Shown here piece by piece: positions 34,875 to 43,885 of a DNA stretch of 64,000 nt. The position numbers were made by a program, and so were the translations under genes. The stretch is from NCBI RefSeq assembly GCF_003945545.1, contig NZ_CP029617.1, positions 7,281,001-7,345,000 on the forward strand, in the 5' to 3' direction. Numbering within the stretch: position 1 is the stretch's first letter; every line of letters begins with the position of its first letter. Source of the DNA: Streptomyces sp. WAC 01529 (lineage in GTDB: Bacteria; Actinomycetota; Actinomycetes; Streptomycetales; Streptomycetaceae). The notes under the pieces are model-generated. The model searched no databases, was not told where the DNA came from, and saw only the letters and a list, made by a program, of their open reading frames with translations.

Positions 34875-36075
34875 TGTTCGCCTGCGCGCTCGCGGGCACC
34901 GGGTCCAGCCAGTTGACGTCGTAACTCAGCACCACGCGCCCGTCGCGGCCGAGCGCCGGATGGGCCTGCGGGTTGTAGGCGGCGGTGTCCTGGCGTGCCG
35001 CGCTGTCCTTCGGCAGGGGCGCCTCGAAACCCTTGGCGGGGCCGTGCCAGGGGCCGGTGGGCGAGCACGACCAGTACGAGGTGACCTCGGTCAGGCCCTT
35101 GGCGCCCGCGGCCATGGTGAACAGCACATACGTCCCCTCGTCGCGCACCACCGTGAACGCGCTGCCCACCCCCTTCCGCCTGCCGTCCCCGAGCACCGGC
35201 CGTGACGGGCCCTCGCCCCACTTCTCGCCGTCCCAGTACTCCCACGCGGCGGCCTCGGCGAGCCGCCCGTGCGGGACGCGCGCCACATGGGCGTGCGAGG
35301 AGGGGCGCGAGGTGGCCTGGGCGTCGGTGCCGCCGAAGACGTACGTCCAGCCGTCGTCGTCGACCGTCGCCGTGCCGTACAGGACCCGCTTCTCCGGGTC
35401 CGCGACGCGCTGCTGGTCGGACACCTTCACGATCCCCTCGACGCGCAGGTCGGGCAGGGAGAGCGTGGCGACCTCCGTGGCCATCGGGACGCCGTAGATC
35501 CAGGGGCCCTGGCTCGCCATGCGGTTCCACAGCAGGACGCGTACGACCTTCTCGTCCGAGGCCAGGGAGCGGGGCTCGACCCGTGCGGCCACCGGCCAGC
35601 GCCACTGCTGGGGCGCCGGGTCGGTGAAGAGCGGGGCGGGCAGGGTGCGCTCCAGGGTGCCCGAGCGGGACATCACCACGGCCGAGTTGCGGACCATGGG
35701 CGCGTTCGGGTCGCGCCAGGTGTGCGGCTGGCCCGCCGTGTTGGGCGGCGCGTGGACCTGGCCGAGGAGGGTGTCGGAGAACAGCCACAGCACGCGCCCG
35801 TCCGGCAGCCGCACCGAGTGCGTGCCGTCCCCGCCCGTCCAGTCGTCGGTCCGCGTCCCGTCGTCGCCGTAGCGCGTGAACGCGCCGGTGACCTTCTCCT
35901 CGGCGGACCAGGACGCCACCGTGCGGGGCCGGCACGCCGTGCTCGCGCCGTCGCCGTCGCCTCCCCGGTCGTCTCTGGGCAGGACGACGAGCAGGACGGC
36001 CGCGAGGGCGAGGGCGAGCAGCAGGACCAGCCAGATCCTGCCGCCCACCCCGTGGTGACGTTCTTGGTCGGACAC
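34810..36075 (-). CDS. Membrane-anchored DUF4185-type beta-propeller protein
   Basis: The 421-residue protein has one N-terminal membrane helix (about residues 14-32) and an extracellular domain rich in Trp, Asp and short beta strands. Features such as GRVLWLFSDTLLG, VRNSAVVM and YVLFTMAAG match the DUF4185/DUF5005 group, related to five-bladed glycoside hydrolase propellers. It begins at GTG 36075, ten bases after the sialidase stop, and is probably in the same transcript. A role in binding or trimming glycans at the cell surface is inferred from that. No catalytic residues can be assigned. Confidence 0.75.
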   Translation of the reverse strand: MSDQERHHGVGGRIWLVLLLALALAAVLLVVLPRDDRGGDGDGASTACRPRTVASWSAEEKVTGAFTRYGDDGTRTDDWTGGDGTHSVRLPDGRVLWLFSDTLLGQVHAPPNTAGQPHTWRDPNAPMVRNSAVVMSRSGTLERTLPAPLFTDPAPQQWRWPVAARVEPRSLASDEKVVRVLLWNRMASQGPWIYGVPMATEVATLSLPDLRVEGIVKVSDQQRVADPEKRVLYGTATVDDDGWTYVFGGTDAQATSRPSSHAHVARVPHGRLAEAAAWEYWDGEKWGEGPSRPVLGDGRRKGVGSAFTVVRDEGTYVLFTMAAGAKGLTEVTSYWSCSPTGPWHGPAKGFEAPLPKDSAARQDTAAYNPQAHPALGRDGRVVLSYDVNWLDPVPASAQANINRNVALYRPRFVSLRLAEPR

Positions 36076-36085
36076 GCCGGGGACG

Positions 36086-37975
36086 TTAGTTGCTGCCGCG
36101 CACGCGGTCCATGGGAAGCCGGACGACGGTGTCCCGTGTCACAGGGGCGGCGGTGGTGCGCAGGGCCTCCACCTCGGCGTCGCTCAGCGCCCTGTCGTGG
36201 ACCCGCACCTCGTCGATCGCCCCGGTGAAGTGGGCCCGGCTGTCGAGCCGCTGGCCGATGTGCACGCCGAAGGGCGAGTTGCGGGAGACCGAGCCGGGCA
36301 CATCGGCGGAAGTGATCTGCGTACCGTCGACGAACAGCGTCAGGCGGCCGTCGCCGCGGCGCAGCGCGATGTGGTGCCACTGGCCGTCGTTGTAGGCGCT
36401 CGTGGTGCGCACGGACGCGGACCGCGGGGGCGTGGCGCCGTCCCGTGTGGTGATCAGGCCCGTGACGCGGTTGCTCGCGGGCTCGCCGCGCAGCCACACC
36501 TGCGGCTGGTTGGTGCCGATGCCGCCCATCCAGAGCAGCGGCTGCTCACCGGTGGCCGCGGAGTAGCGGAACCACAGCGAGGCGGTGAAGTCGCGTGACA
36601 CCAGCGGGAGTTGACGGCGGAAGGGCAGTCGTACGGCGTCGTCGGTGCCGTCGAAGGAGAGGGCGCCGCCGAAGCGTCCCTCGGTCTCGCGCGCCCCGCC
36701 GAGCACGGACGCCGATCGGGCCCAGGGGGCGTGGTCGGGGGTCTTCGGGTCGGGACCGCGGCGCGGCTTGAGCCAGTCCTCGGTGAAGCGGGCGAAGCGG
36801 ATCTCGTCGCGCGCGTCGACCGCGCCGCCCTCGTACAGCAGGCCGACGTGCGCGCCGTCGGCCCGCACCAGGTCGGAGTAGCCGGACCAGTCCGTGGTCA
36901 CCGTGGTTCCCCGGTCGACGCTGTCCCAGGTGCGGCCGCCGTCGTAGGAGGAGCGGATCTGCATCGTGCGGCGCCGGTCGGGGTCGCCGGGGCAGCCGAG
37001 CAGCATCCGCTTGCCGAACTGCAGGGTGGAGCACTGCACTTGGGGGGCGTACAGATCGGGGATCGCGCGGAAGGGCGCGGCGAAGGAGTCGCCGCCGTCG
37101 CGGCTCACCGTGTGCGAGCGGTGGCCGAGGTCGGTGCCGTCCTGCTCGCGGCCGCTGACGTACACGGTCCCGTCGGGCCGCTCGGTGAGCGTCATCTCCG
37201 ACGGCTTCTGGCGGAAGATGCCGTCCTGGCTTATCGGATACGAGTCGGTGGCGCCGATCCTCCAGTGGTCGCCGCCGTCGTCGCTGACGGCCAGCGCGGC
37301 GTGGTTGGCGGTGACCCGGCCGCCGTCCCACGTCTCGGCGTTGACGGCGAAGGCGAGCCGCCCCGCGTGCTTGCCGCGGGAGAGCTGGATGCCGTGCACG
37401 GGACCGGTCGCGTACCAGGAGTTCCAGTGCTTCGGCAGGATCTCGTCGCTCAGGTCGCGCGGCCGCGACCAGCTGCGGCCGTCGTCGTCGCTGTACTGCA
37501 TGTGGGGCGTGCGGTCGCACGGCACCGAGCAGTTCGCGCCGTCCGTGCGGCCGGTGTTGTACGTCTCCGCCAGCAGGACGCGCCCGCTCCGGCGGTCCAC
37601 GACCGGCGCCGGGTTGCCGTGCGTGTCGCCCGCGCCCTCGTTGATGACCTGGAGCGGCCCCCAGGTGCGGCCGCCGTCGTGCGACCGCTTGAGCACCAGG
37701 TCTATGTCGCCCGCGTCGCTGCAGTCGTTGACGCGGCCCTCGGCGAAGGCGAGCAGGGTGCCCTTGGTCGTCCGCACGACGGCGGGGATGCGGAAGCACG
37801 CGTATCCGGGATCCTGGGAGGCCTTGAACAGCACCTGCTGCTCGAACGCCGCCGGTGCGGGATCCGCCTGCGCGGCGGGCGCGGGCAGCAGGGCGCCGAG
37901 GGCGATCGCGGTCACGGCGGCGACGGCGGTGCGGAGGGGTCTGAGACGTACTCGGAGGCTCGTTCTCGACGACAT
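36086..37975 (-). CDS. Secreted exo-alpha-sialidase (GH33) with LamG domain
   Basis: The 629-residue protein has a signal peptide (about 1-37, ending AQADPA). A six-bladed sialidase domain (about 45-400) has the Arg-Ile-Pro motif (CFRIPAVV) and five Asp-boxes: SHDGGRTW, SDDDGRSW, SDDGGDHW, SRDGGDSF and SYDGGRTW. A LamG-type jelly roll follows (about 430-620, FDGTDDAVRLP and GQWHHIALRR). It would cleave terminal sialic acids from glycans outside the cell. No NanA/NanE-type catabolic genes are nearby. The DUF4185 gene follows after 10 bp. ATG 37975 is preceded by AGGAAAGG, somewhat far upstream. Confidence 0.92.
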   Translation of the reverse strand: MSSRTSLRVRLRPLRTAVAAVTAIALGALLPAPAAQADPAPAAFEQQVLFKASQDPGYACFRIPAVVRTTKGTLLAFAEGRVNDCSDAGDIDLVLKRSHDGGRTWGPLQVINEGAGDTHGNPAPVVDRRSGRVLLAETYNTGRTDGANCSVPCDRTPHMQYSDDDGRSWSRPRDLSDEILPKHWNSWYATGPVHGIQLSRGKHAGRLAFAVNAETWDGGRVTANHAALAVSDDGGDHWRIGATDSYPISQDGIFRQKPSEMTLTERPDGTVYVSGREQDGTDLGHRSHTVSRDGGDSFAAPFRAIPDLYAPQVQCSTLQFGKRMLLGCPGDPDRRRTMQIRSSYDGGRTWDSVDRGTTVTTDWSGYSDLVRADGAHVGLLYEGGAVDARDEIRFARFTEDWLKPRRGPDPKTPDHAPWARSASVLGGARETEGRFGGALSFDGTDDAVRLPFRRQLPLVSRDFTASLWFRYSAATGEQPLLWMGGIGTNQPQVWLRGEPASNRVTGLITTRDGATPPRSASVRTTSAYNDGQWHHIALRRGDGRLTLFVDGTQITSADVPGSVSRNSPFGVHIGQRLDSRAHFTGAIDEVRVHDRALSDAEVEALRTTAAPVTRDTVVRLPMDRVRGSN

Positions 37976-38216
37976 GGTGCGGCCCGCCTTTCCTGGCGAC
38001 GGCTGTGGCGACGGCGAGGACAAAGGGACGTCCTGACATCCCACGTCCTACGTCCTGCATGCGCGCCACAGACGGTACTGGCGGCCACCGCGCCTCACAA
38101 GAACCGTGCGCCGGAGGGCCCCCGCGCGCCGCGCCCGCTCATGCGTGCGCCGCGGAACAAGTCATGCGCCGCAAGGCAAGTGACGGGCCGTCACGGGCGA
38201 GCGCCGCGGCCTCCAG

Positions 38217-38235
38217 CGCGCACCGCGCGTGCGCG
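38217..38235 (-). terminator. Stem-loop after fdhD
   Basis: CGCGCAC (38217-38223) and GTGCGCG (38229-38235) are perfect 7-bp arms with a 5-base loop, 34-52 bp past the fdhD stop in its reading direction. There is no T-run. Confidence 0.45.
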
Positions 38236-38268
38236 GCGGGCCGCGCTCACCGCTGGCCGGGCGCCGGA

Positions 38269-39117
38269 TCAGCCCTGGGTAGCCCCTGCCGGGAAGGCGA
38301 GGCGGTGTTCGCCCGCGTATACGTTCATGGAGGAGCCCCGCAGGAAACCGATCAGCGTCAGACCGGTCTCGGCGGCCAGGTCGACCGCGAGCGAGGACGG
38401 CGCGGAGACCGCGGCCAGCACCGGGATGCCCGCCATCACCGCCTTCTGGGCCAGCTCGAACGACGCGCGGCCCGAGACGAGCAGGATCGCGCGCGACAGC
38501 GGAAGCCGCCCCTCTTGGAGCGCCCGGCCGACGAGCTTGTCGACGGCGTTGTGCCGCCCCACGTCCTCCCGTATGTCGAGCAGCCGCCCCTCCTCGTCGA
38601 AGAGCGCGGCCGCGTGCAGCCCCCCGGTCCGGTCGAACACACGCTGCGACTCGCGCAGCCGGTCGGGGAGGTCCGCGAGCAGCTCGGTGCCGACGCGTAC
38701 CGGGGGAGTGTCGGCGATCGGCCAGCGCGCGGTGGTGCGCACCGCGTCGAGGCTCGCCTTCCCGCACAGCCCGCACGACGACGTCGTATAGACGTTCCGC
38801 TCCAGGGTGATGTCGGGCAGGACGATCTCCGGGGACGTGCGCACATCCACCACGTTGTATGTGTTCGAACCGTCCTCGGTGGCGCCGGCGCAGTACACGA
38901 TGTTCCGCAGCTCTCCGGCGTCCCCGAGGACCCCCTCGCTCACCAGGAAGCCCGCCGCGAGCGCGAAGTCGTCGCCCGGCGTGCGCATGGTGATGGCGAG
39001 CGGCTTGCCGTTCAGCCGGATCTCCAGGGGCTCCTCGGCGACCAGGGTGTCGGGCCGCTCGGTGACGCGTCCGTCCCGGATCCGGATGACCTTGCGTCGC
39101 TCCGTGACTCGTCCCAT
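38269..39117 (-). CDS. fdhD: Formate dehydrogenase accessory sulphurtransferase FdhD
   Basis: The 282-residue protein carries sulphur from IscS to the molybdenum cofactor of formate dehydrogenase. The transfer cysteines of the CxxC motif are Cys115 and Cys118 in SSCGLCGK. The EDVGRHNAVDKL and LVSGRASFELAQKA stretches are family hallmarks. ATG 39117 is chosen as the family start. A formate dehydrogenase is not in the window, which is usual for unlinked fdhD in Streptomyces. It could also serve other Mo/W enzymes; a role for the NarG here is not expected, since NarG relies on NarJ. Confidence 0.93.
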   Translation of the reverse strand: MGRVTERRKVIRIRDGRVTERPDTLVAEEPLEIRLNGKPLAITMRTPGDDFALAAGFLVSEGVLGDAGELRNIVYCAGATEDGSNTYNVVDVRTSPEIVLPDITLERNVYTTSSCGLCGKASLDAVRTTARWPIADTPPVRVGTELLADLPDRLRESQRVFDRTGGLHAAALFDEEGRLLDIREDVGRHNAVDKLVGRALQEGRLPLSRAILLVSGRASFELAQKAVMAGIPVLAAVSAPSSLAVDLAAETGLTLIGFLRGSSMNVYAGEHRLAFPAGATQG

Positions 39118-39383
39118 GTCCTGATCAGTCCCGGTTCTGTACGTGCTGGCAGCCGAATCGGCCCTTGAAGCGGAGGGGGCCTCTCCCCGCGCCCCCGCCC
39201 TCATTGTCCCTGCGCGCCGCCCGAACTCGCACACAAGGTCACCCCCCTCGTCAGAGGGTGATCGGATCATGAGAAGCATCCAAAGCGCGCCCGCCTTTCC
39301 TGTCGCTTTACGTGCCCTGTTACCGGTGAGTCGCTGACCACACTGGAGGGTCCCGCATCTCCGGCAACAAGGGGGACCCGTAC

Positions 39384-40331
39384 ATGCACGGCTCGCGCAT
39401 CGCCGCTCTCGGCCATTACCAACCCGCCAAGATCCTCACCAACGAGGACCTGGCGGGCATGGTCGACACCAGCGACGAGTGGATCCGGTCCCGGGTGGGC
39501 ATCCGCACCCGTCACATCGCGGGGCCCGAGGAGCCGGTCGACGAGCTGGCCGCGCACGCCGGGGGCAAGGCGCTGGCCGCGGCGGGCCTGACCCCCGACG
39601 CGATCGACCTGGTCCTGGTCGCCACCTCCACGGCCATCGACCGCTCGCCGAACATGGCCGCGCGGGTCGCCGCCCGGCTCGGCATCCCCTCGCCGTCCGC
39701 GATGGACATCAACGTCGTCTGCGCGGGCTTCACGCACGCGCTCGCCACCGCCGACCACACCGTGCGGGCCGGGGCCGCCACCCGCGCCCTGGTCATCGGC
39801 GCGGACAAGATGTCCGAGGTCACCGACTGGACGGACCGCACCTCCTGCGTACTGACCGGTGACGGCGCGGGCGCCGTCGTCGTCGAGGCGTGCGGGCCCG
39901 GCGAGGAGCCCGGCATCGGGCCGGTGCTGTGGGGCTCGGTGCCCGAGATGGGCCACGCCGTCCGCATCGAGGGCACCCCGCCGCGCTTCGCCCAGGAAGG
40001 GCAGAGCGTCTACCGCTGGGCCACGACCCAGCTGCCGCCGCTGGCCCGCGCGGCCTGCGAGCGCGCCGGGCTCACCCCGGCCGACCTCGCCGGAGTCGTC
40101 CTGCACCAGGCCAACCTCCGCATCATCGAGCCGCTCGCGGAGCGCATCGGCGCGGTGAACGCCGTCGTCGCCCGCGATGTCGTCGACTCCGGGAACACCT
40201 CGGCGGGAAGCATCCCGATGGCCCTGTCCAAGCTCGTGGAGCGCGGGGAACTGCGCTCCGGCGACCCGGTCCTGCTCTTCGGCTTCGGCGGGAACCTCTC
40301 GTACGCGGGACAGGTCGTCCGCTGCCCGTAG
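39384..40331 (+). CDS. Beta-ketoacyl-ACP synthase III (FabH-like)
   Basis: The 315-residue protein is a KAS III condensing enzyme. The catalytic triad is Cys113 (VVCAGFTHAL), His241 (LHQANLRI) and Asn271 (SGNTSAGSIP), close to E. coli FabH positions 112, 244 and 274. It would join an acyl-CoA starter to malonyl-ACP. No other fatty-acid synthase, ACP or polyketide gene is near, so this is a second, stand-alone KAS III rather than the housekeeping FabH. AAGGGGGA precedes ATG 39384. It converges on a thioesterase gene across a 20-bp tandem repeat. The starter unit and product are unknown. Confidence 0.9.
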   Translation: MHGSRIAALGHYQPAKILTNEDLAGMVDTSDEWIRSRVGIRTRHIAGPEEPVDELAAHAGGKALAAAGLTPDAIDLVLVATSTAIDRSPNMAARVAARLGIPSPSAMDINVVCAGFTHALATADHTVRAGAATRALVIGADKMSEVTDWTDRTSCVLTGDGAGAVVVEACGPGEEPGIGPVLWGSVPEMGHAVRIEGTPPRFAQEGQSVYRWATTQLPPLARAACERAGLTPADLAGVVLHQANLRIIEPLAERIGAVNAVVARDVVDSGNTSAGSIPMALSKLVERGELRSGDPVLLFGFGGNLSYAGQVVRCP

Positions 40332-40390
40332 CGGCGCTCGCCGGGTCCGAGGGGCGCTCGCCGGCTCCGTAGGGCGCTCGCTAGCTCCTG
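40331..40390. repeat. Three 20-bp repeats between fabH-like and thioesterase genes
   Basis: Units at 40331-40350, 40351-40370 and 40371-40390 share GGCGCTCGCCGG-TCCG with decay in the third. The fabH-like TAG ends at the first base of unit 1. The thioesterase stop (CTA 40381-40383) lies in unit 3. Confidence 0.85.
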
Positions 40391-40803
40391 GCGCCGAGTA
40401 CCGCCTGCGTCTGCGTGGTCTGACCTGCCAGCCGACCTTGATCGTCGTACATCTCGGTCTGTACGACGATGAAGGAGCCGCCGATGTGCAGCGGGCGGGC
40501 CACCGCGCGGGCCGTTCCGGAGCGCACGGCCCGCAGGAAGTTGGTCTTGGACTCGATCGTCGATGTCGCCGCGCCCTCGGGCAGGTTGAGGAACGCGCAC
40601 ACCGCGCCGACCGTGTCGGCGAGCGTCATCACCGCCCCGCCGTGCAGCACGCCGCCCACCGTGCACAGTTCCGGCGACCACGGCAGGGTGCCCTCCACGC
40701 GCTCGGGCCCCGCCTCTTCGAAGGTGATGCCGAGGTGCCCGGCGAAGGGGACGAGGGAGAGCAGGTGGGCACGCGGATCGTTCTGGGCCAGGGTGTCCGA
40801 CAT
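40381..40803 (-). CDS. PaaI-type hotdog-fold thioesterase
   Basis: The 140-residue protein has the hotdog fold of PaaI/YigI thioesterases, with the active-site stretch VGGVLHGGAVMTLADTVG (about residues 47-64). It hydrolyses acyl-CoA or aryl-CoA in the cytoplasm. ATG 40803 follows GGAAGG at seven bases. A perfect 15-bp palindrome, TTACCTCAGAGGTAA, lies 65 bp upstream and is a good operator candidate. Phenylacetate degradation genes are not in the window, so the name PaaI is structural, not a pathway claim. It faces the KAS III gene. Confidence 0.88.
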   Translation of the reverse strand: MSDTLAQNDPRAHLLSLVPFAGHLGITFEEAGPERVEGTLPWSPELCTVGGVLHGGAVMTLADTVGAVCAFLNLPEGAATSTIESKTNFLRAVRSGTARAVARPLHIGGSFIVVQTEMYDDQGRLAGQTTQTQAVLGARS

Positions 40804-40867
40804 GAGGCGACCTTCCACTGGGGGGTGGCGGACCACCATCGTGCGGTACGTCTCCCGCAGGCGTCGA

Positions 40868-40882
40868 TTACCTCAGAGGTAA
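40868..40882. promoter_or_regulatory. Perfect 15-bp palindrome upstream of the thioesterase
   Basis: TTACCTCAGAGGTAA is two 7-bp arms around a single base. It lies 65 bp before the thioesterase ATG and 143 bp before the ROK gene. It resembles TetR/MarR-type operators and the TTAC-N7-GTAA site near narG. A base before it is A, giving ATTACCT in both. Confidence 0.6.
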
Positions 40883-41025
40883 GCCGGGCACGCACCGGAG
40901 TTGCTTTGTCCTGTGACTGGAGAAAGCCATGGGCAATTCGCGCGCAACTTCTTCCCAGCCCCGGCACGCGCTGCTACGTTCCCCTCGAAAGCTCGAAGGA
41001 AGCCCGATGAGGCGGGGAGGGGCGC

Positions 41026-42216
41026 GTGAGACGTATGACGGCTCGACCCGCCAACGCGCACCAGGCGCGGCTGCTGCGGCTGTTGCGGGACGGTGGTCCC
41101 AACTCCCGTGCGCAGCTGGGCGATCAGGTCGATCTCTCGCGCTCCAAGCTGGCCGTCGAGGTCGACCGGCTCCTGGAGACCGGACTCGTGGTCGCCGACG
41201 GTCTCGCCGCCTCGCGCGGCGGCCGCCGCTCCCACAACATCCGGCTGGCCCCGGCCCTCCGTTTCCTCGGCGTGGACATCGGCGCGACCTCCGTCGACGT
41301 CGCGGTGACCAACGCCGAGCTGGAGGTGCTGGGCCACATCAACCAGCCCATGGACGTGCGTGAGGGCCCGGTCGCGGTCTTCGAGCAAGTCCTCGCGATG
41401 GCAGCCAAGTTGAGGGCGTCCGGGCTCGCGGAAGGATTCGACGGCGCCGGCATCGGCGTCCCCGGGCCCGTCCGCTTCCCCGAAGGCGTGCCGGTCGCGC
41501 CGCCGATCATGCCGGGCTGGGACGGTTTCCCCGTCAGGGAGGCCCTCAGCCAGGAGCTCGGCTGTCCCGTCATGGTCGACAACGACGTGAACCTCATGGC
41601 GATGGGGGAGCAGCACGCGGGCGTCGCGCGCTCCGTGGGCGACTTCCTCTGCGTCAAGATCGGCACGGGCATCGGCTGCGGCATCGTCGTCGGCGGCGAG
41701 GTCTACCGCGGTACGACGGGCAGCGCCGGCGACATCGGCCACATCCAGGCGGAACCGGACGGGCGCCCCTGCGCCTGCGGCAACAGGGGCTGCCTGGAGG
41801 CCTACTTCAGCGGCGCGGCGCTCGCCCGCGACGCGACGGAGGCGGCCACGCAAGGGCGTTCGGCGGAGCTGGCCGCGCGGCTCGACGAGGCGGGGCGGCT
41901 CAGCGCCGTCGACGTCGCGGCGGCCGCCGCCGCCGGTGATGCCACCGCGCTCGACCTCATCCGCGAGGGCGGCAACCGCACCGGCCAGGTCATCGCGGCC
42001 CTCGTCAGCTTCTTCAACCCCGGCCTCGTGGTGATCGGCGGCGGCGTGACCGGCCTCGGCCACACTCTCCTCGCCGCGATCCGCACGCAGGTCTACCGCC
42101 AGTCCCTGCCGCTGGCGACCGGCAACCTCCCCATCGTCCTCGGCGAGTTGGGCCCCACCGCCGGTGTCATCGGCGGCGCCCGGCTCATCAGCGACCACCT
42201 GTTCTCCCCGGCCTGA
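41026..42216 (+). CDS. ROK-family transcriptional regulator
   Basis: The 396-residue protein has an N-terminal MarR-like winged helix (about residues 8-70) and a ROK sugar-kinase-like domain. The phosphate loop is LGVDIGATSVDVAV, and the zinc motif CACGNRGCLEAY is intact. GVDNDVN-like VMVDNDVNLM holds the kinase-site Asp. It is probably a sugar-sensing repressor of the ABC genes that follow. GTG 41026 has GAGG five bases upstream; ATG 41035 is an alternative. A 151-bp gap with degenerate 22-bp repeats separates it from the transporter. Confidence 0.9.
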   Translation: MRRMTARPANAHQARLLRLLRDGGPNSRAQLGDQVDLSRSKLAVEVDRLLETGLVVADGLAASRGGRRSHNIRLAPALRFLGVDIGATSVDVAVTNAELEVLGHINQPMDVREGPVAVFEQVLAMAAKLRASGLAEGFDGAGIGVPGPVRFPEGVPVAPPIMPGWDGFPVREALSQELGCPVMVDNDVNLMAMGEQHAGVARSVGDFLCVKIGTGIGCGIVVGGEVYRGTTGSAGDIGHIQAEPDGRPCACGNRGCLEAYFSGAALARDATEAATQGRSAELAARLDEAGRLSAVDVAAAAAAGDATALDLIREGGNRTGQVIAALVSFFNPGLVVIGGGVTGLGHTLLAAIRTQVYRQSLPLATGNLPIVLGELGPTAGVIGGARLISDHLFSPA

Positions 42217-42274
42217 CCGGCACGCAAGTCCCACAGAGCCACCGCACCCAGCACCCAGCACAGCGCACTGCTCC

Positions 42275-42340
42275 GCCCTGCCCCGAAACCGCGGCACGCC
42301 CCGCCCTGATCCGCGGCACCGCCCTGCCCTGAGACCGGCT
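42275..42340. repeat. Degenerate 22-bp repeats in the ROK-ABC gap
   Basis: GCCCTG and CCGCGGCAC recur: CCGCGGCAC at 42289-42297 and 42311-42319 (22 bp apart), GCCCTG at 42275, 42303 and 42321. The pattern is about three units with decay. It lies in the untranslated region before the ABC ATPase. Confidence 0.55.
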
Positions 42341-42367
42341 CGTACGCACCCGCCTGGGGGAACCGCC

Positions 42368-43885
42368 ATGGCACCAGAACCACCGCTGCTCACCATGTCC
42401 GGCATCACCAAGTCGTTCCCCGGCGTCCGTGCCCTCGACGGAGTCGACCTCCAGGTCCAGGCCGGTGAGGTGCACTGCCTCCTCGGCCAGAACGGCGCCG
42501 GGAAGTCCACGCTCATCAAGGTCCTCGCGGGCGCCCACCAGCCCGACGGCGGCGAGATCCGCTGGCGCGGCGAGCCCACCGCGCTCCGCTCGCCCCTCGC
42601 GGCCATGCGGCTCGGCATCGCCACCATCTACCAGGAACTCGACCTGGTGGAGCACCTCTCCGTCGCCGAGAACATCCACCTCGGGCACGAGCCGACCACC
42701 GCGGGGTTCTTCGTGCGCGGACGGGCGGCGAAGGCCTCAACAGCCGCTCTCCTGAGGCGACTCGGGCACGCGGAGATCGATCCAGGGCGGCTCGTCGGCG
42801 ACCTCTCCGCCGCCCAGCGGCAGATCGTCTCGATGGCCCGCGCGCTCTCCCACGAGGTGCGTCTGATCGTCATGGACGAACCGTCCGCGGCCCTCGACCC
42901 CGACGAGGTCGACAACCTCTTCCGTATCGTCGGCGACCTCACCGCGGACGGTGTCGCCGTCGTCTACATCTCGCACCGCCTCGAAGAGATCCGCCGCATC
43001 GGCGACCGCGTCACCGTCCTCAAGGACGGACGCGCCGTCGCGGGAGGGCTGCCCGCGAAAACCACGCCGACCAGGGACGTCGTGGCGCTCATGACCGGCC
43101 GCGATGTCGAGTACGTCTTTCCGGAGAGGCCCGCTGAACGGGCCTCGGCCGAGCCCGTCTTGACCGTCCGCGGCCTCACCCGGCACGGAGAGTTCGCCCC
43201 CCTCGACCTCGACCTGTACCCCGGAGAGATCGTCGGCCTCGCCGGACTCGTCGGCTCGGGCCGCTCCGAGATCCTGGAGACGATCTACGGCGCCCGCAAG
43301 CCGACCGCCGGACAAGTAGCCGTCCAGGGCAGGGTGTTGCGCCCCGGAAGCGTCCGGGCCGCCGTCCGCGCGGGCCTCGGCCTCGCACCCGAGGAGCGCA
43401 AGGCGCAGGCCCTGCTCATGCTGGAGTCCGTCACCCGCAATGTGTCCGTCTCCTCCATGTCCCGCTTCTCACGCGGCGGCTGGCTGGACCGGGGAGCCGA
43501 ACGGAACGCCGCGCGAGCCGCCACCCGCGAACTGTCGCTGCGCCCCGACGACCCCTCCGTCCCCGTGCGCACCCTCTCCGGAGGCAACCAGCAAAAGGCC
43601 GTCCTGGCCCGCTGGCTCCTGCGCGGCTGCCGCGTACTGCTCCTCGACGAGCCGACCCGCGGCGTCGACGTCGGCGCCCGAGCCGAGCTGTACGCGGTGA
43701 TCCGCCGCCTCGCCGACGAAGGCCTCGCCGTGCTCCTCGTCTCCAGCGAGGTGCCCGAGGTGCTCGGCCTCGCCGACCGCGTCCTCGTGCTCCGCGAAGG
43801 CCGCGTCGTGCACACCGCGGCCGCCCGTGACCTCGACGAACACCGCGTACTCGACCTCGTCATCGAAGGGAGCCCGGCGTCATGA
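42368..43885 (+). CDS. Sugar ABC transporter ATP-binding protein (RbsA/XylG type)
   Basis: The 505-residue protein has two nucleotide-binding domains in tandem, as in ribose-type importers. Domain 1 has Walker A GQNGAGKST and Walker B LIVMDEPSAAL; its signature is degenerate (LSAAQRQ). Domain 2 has a weak Walker A (GLVGSGRSE) but a good signature LSGGNQQK and LLLDEPTRGVD. This asymmetry is normal for the family. It sits at the cytoplasmic side of the permease encoded next, with which it overlaps by four bases. ATG 42368 follows GGGGGA. Confidence 0.92.
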   Translation: MAPEPPLLTMSGITKSFPGVRALDGVDLQVQAGEVHCLLGQNGAGKSTLIKVLAGAHQPDGGEIRWRGEPTALRSPLAAMRLGIATIYQELDLVEHLSVAENIHLGHEPTTAGFFVRGRAAKASTAALLRRLGHAEIDPGRLVGDLSAAQRQIVSMARALSHEVRLIVMDEPSAALDPDEVDNLFRIVGDLTADGVAVVYISHRLEEIRRIGDRVTVLKDGRAVAGGLPAKTTPTRDVVALMTGRDVEYVFPERPAERASAEPVLTVRGLTRHGEFAPLDLDLYPGEIVGLAGLVGSGRSEILETIYGARKPTAGQVAVQGRVLRPGSVRAAVRAGLGLAPEERKAQALLMLESVTRNVSVSSMSRFSRGGWLDRGAERNAARAATRELSLRPDDPSVPVRTLSGGNQQKAVLARWLLRGCRVLLLDEPTRGVDVGARAELYAVIRRLADEGLAVLLVSSEVPEVLGLADRVLVLREGRVVHTAAARDLDEHRVLDLVIEGSPAS

